NCBI GenBank assembly: GCA_030601885.1
Contig: JAUWAU010000002.1
Span: 62,001-126,000 of the forward strand
Direction of reading: 5' to 3'
Source: Armatimonadota bacterium
Lineage (GTDB): Bacteria; Armatimonadota; Zipacnadia; JAUWAU01
Length of the DNA: 64,000 bases
The translations under genes were made by a program, and so were the position numbers. Every line of letters begins with the position of its first letter. Within the stretch, counting starts at the first letter, position 1. Below the pieces are notes generated by a model. That model had not been told where the DNA came from. It was given only the letters and a program-made list of their open reading frames with translations, and searched no databases. Of the stretch, positions 62,432-64,000 are shown piece after piece.

Positions 62432-63414
62432 TGTGTGCGAGAGGCCTTGCCGTTTGCGGTGACGATGCGACGCCAGACGGAGCTGATGGCCCTTTGGACG
62501 GCATTAGGACTGCTGAGTCCATGACAGATGTGCGAGACGCAACGCAGGCCCGGCTGCTGCTGGAGACGATGCGCCCGGCGCAGTGGATCAAGAACATAGT
62601 CGTCTTCGCCGGAGTGATTTTCGCGCAGAAGCTCGGCGAGCCCACTTCAGTGGCTGTCGCCGTTGGAGCGTCTTGGCTCTTCTGTGCGATGTCCAGCGCT
62701 GTGTACATCGTCAATGACATACTGGATAGCGAACAGGACAGGCGGCACCCGCGTAAGCGACATCGACCCCTGGCCTCCGGCGCACTAAGGCGGGACTATG
62801 CGCTCGTAGCCGCCGGCACACTGGGCGTGCTCGGTCTGGCAGGGGCCTTCTGGATCAGCCCACCCTTCGGCCTTCTGGCGCTGAGCTACATCACTATCTC
62901 GTTGGGCTACTCGTTCGCGCTCAAGCGGGTGGTGATACTGGATGCCTTCTGCGTGGCGTCCGGCTTCGTGCTGCGGGCGCTCGGGGGGGCAGTGGCCATC
63001 GATGTCGAGATATCGGAATGGCTGCTCGTGTGCACGATCCTGTTGGCTCTGTTCCTGGTGTTGAGCAAGCGAAGGCGCGAACTGGTCCTGTTGGGGCCGG
63101 AGGCTTCGGCGCACCGCGACATACTGGGCCAGTATACGCCGCGGCTCCTCGACCAGATGATGGCCGTCGTGAGCTCCTCGACCGTGATGAGTTACTGCCT
63201 CTACACCATGTGGCCGGCCACGGTGGTAAAGTTCGGCACGACGCGGCTGATATACACCATTCCCTTTGTGCTGTTTGGCATATTCCGGTATCTGTACCTC
63301 GTGCACCGCAAGAGTGCTGGCGGACAACCCGACCGGCTCTTGCTCACCGACGGACCGCTTCTGATTGGTGTCCTGTGTTGGGCTGTTGCGGTTCTGCTGA
63401 TCCTATATCTGTGA
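62428..63414 (+). CDS. UbiA-family prenyltransferase, decaprenyl-phosphate phosphoribosyltransferase-like
   Basis: A 328-residue, about nine-helix membrane enzyme. MRPAQWIKNIVVFAGVIFA, VNDILDSEQDRRHPRKRHRPLASG (first Asp-rich motif, N-D-x-x-D) and YSFALKRVVILDAFCVASGFVLRALGGA match the branch that moves phosphoribose onto polyprenyl phosphate. The expected product is a polyprenyl-phosphoryl pentose donor for cell-surface glycans. ATG 62428 overlaps the preceding stop as ATGA; ATG 62521 would give an N-terminus nearer to family length, and the first 31 residues are not conserved. It fits a pathway with the flanking GT-C enzymes. Confidence 0.85.
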   Translation: MMCARGLAVCGDDATPDGADGPLDGIRTAESMTDVRDATQARLLLETMRPAQWIKNIVVFAGVIFAQKLGEPTSVAVAVGASWLFCAMSSAVYIVNDILDSEQDRRHPRKRHRPLASGALRRDYALVAAGTLGVLGLAGAFWISPPFGLLALSYITISLGYSFALKRVVILDAFCVASGFVLRALGGAVAIDVEISEWLLVCTILLALFLVLSKRRRELVLLGPEASAHRDILGQYTPRLLDQMMAVVSSSTVMSYCLYTMWPATVVKFGTTRLIYTIPFVLFGIFRYLYLVHRKSAGGQPDRLLLTDGPLLIGVLCWAVAVLLILYL

Positions 63415-63443
63415 CCCTCGCCGCCCTGGGGGGCCGCCCAACT

Positions 63444-64000
63444 TCACTCCCGCCTGCTGTACAGCCTGAATTGCCCGATCCTGCCTTCGAGCGTATAGCG
63501 CTCCTCGACGAATTGCCTGACATCGGGCCACGTTGCCAACTCGACCGGCGCTTCTGTCCGGGTGCCTCCGGTGTCGATCGTGACGAAGTAGGCGGGCGGC
63601 GCCGCGGCGCAGTCGGACAGAAAGCCCCGCCGCCATTCCTGCTGCTTATACGGGAGGTGCCGATCGTACAATGGGTGTGTCGCAACGAATCGGGACGGCG
63701 CTCTGCGGCGCGCGAGGAACTGAATCGCCGGCTCGAATCCCCACACCGCTATAGTCTGGCTGGGCGAGGTGTGCTCACGCAAATAGGCCGCCGCTGCTGC
63801 TGCCTCCGCATAGTTGTAGCGGTCTACCCCTGTGAAAGAGGCCTCGAACTCCCGGGCAGATATTCGGCCCATCCAGAACCGGACTGCGTTCGTGTAACTG
63901 GTTGCTATTGCGCTCGGGACGTAGAGGATCATTACTCCGGCGACCGTCATGGCGAGGGCAATCCATACGCAGGTCGTCCCGCGTCGGTTGCTCCTGCGGG
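63444..64000 (-). CDS. Membrane protein C-terminus, GT-C-like (5' end outside window)
   Basis: The reverse-strand frame is open to the window edge. It encodes a transmembrane helix (about positions 63900-63980; CVWIALAMTVAGVMILYVP) followed by a soluble domain: NYAEAAAAAAYLREHTSPSQTIAVWGFEPAIQFLARRRAPSRF. That segment, in which a helix bundle is followed by a YLR-x-H...-x-VWGFEPAI region, is typical of the C-terminus of GT39-like membrane glycosyltransferases. The catalytic acidic loop lies outside the window. It converges with the UbiA-family gene. Confidence 0.6.
   Translation of the reverse strand, partial: RRSNRRGTTCVWIALAMTVAGVMILYVPSAIATSYTNAVRFWMGRISAREFEASFTGVDRYNYAEAAAAAAYLREHTSPSQTIAVWGFEPAIQFLARRRAPSRFVATHPLYDRHLPYKQQEWRRGFLSDCAAAPPAYFVTIDTGGTRTEAPVELATWPDVRQFVEERYTLEGRIGQFRLYSRRE

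Noticed and set aside
1-64000. tRNA, rRNA, riboswitches and insertion sequences
   Set aside because: Looked for T-loop motifs, rRNA-like blocks, known aptamer cores and transposase motifs by eye; none was convincing.

Overview
This is 64 kb of high-GC chromosome from a bacterium with a cell envelope that includes an outer membrane, judging by a complete type IV pilus/type II secretion assembly set with a secretin. Start sites usually have strong AGGAGG-type ribosome binding sites, and some genes start with GTG or TTG. No rRNA, tRNA, insertion sequence or CRISPR was seen. The gene order (alaS, ruvX, mltG, aroE, pilB, pilT, pilC, pilD, then pilM to pilQ and aroB), the oversized pseudopilins and the VIT/VWA protein suggest a poorly cultured lineage such as Armatimonadota or a planctomycete-like phylum. 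That placement is inference; no marker here settles it.

Layout. (1) 1-6.2 kb, forward: the end of alaS, ruvX, mltG, a heparinase II/III-type lyase, a YqeG-like HAD phosphatase and aroE, tightly packed. (2) 6.27-11.9 kb: two consensus promoters, then pilB, pilT, pilC and the prepilin peptidase pilD. (3) 12.1-33.4 kb: five pseudopilin-type proteins, several very large, followed by two giant exported proteins of about 1800 and 2045 residues. The first giant has a PQQ-like propeller. The order resembles the fimU-pilV-pilW-pilX-pilY1 minor pilin/tip adhesin operon of Pseudomonas but is built from different, much larger proteins. (4) 33.5-40.2 kb: a strong promoter, pilM, pilN, pilO, a PilP-like gene, an STN-domain protein with a polyglycine tail, and the secretin. 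(5) 40.3-48.9 kb: aroB, a PASTA-domain pseudokinase, an ECF sigma factor, an anti-sigma factor that carries its own STN domain, a VIT/VWA protein and a CsgG/FlgT-like exported protein. (6) 49.1-54.4 kb: a small zinc-ribbon gene (reverse), ROK sugar kinase, cupin-type phosphoglucose isomerase, guaB and hslU. (7) 54.5-64 kb: a glycosyltransferase, a methyltransferase and GT-C type membrane glycosyltransferases, flanking two small GspG-type pilins, plus a UbiA-family prenyltransferase.

How they fit. PilB and PilT are the extension and retraction motors, PilC the inner-membrane platform and PilD the maturation peptidase. PilM/N/O/P link the motor to the secretin. The two small pilins near 59-60 kb are the best major-pilin candidates. 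The large pseudopilins and giant proteins would form the fibre tip or its cargo. The lipid-linked-sugar glycosyltransferases around the small pilins could glycosylate them or another surface polymer. The pseudokinase/sigma/anti-sigma/VWA block looks like an envelope-sensing regulatory module next to the secretin locus.

The strongest candidates for something undescribed are the 12.1-33.4 kb giant pseudopilin/tip locus, which shares a repeated GPDG-x-x-GT-x-DD motif across four proteins, and the sigma module, whose anti-sigma factor carries a secretin-type STN domain.
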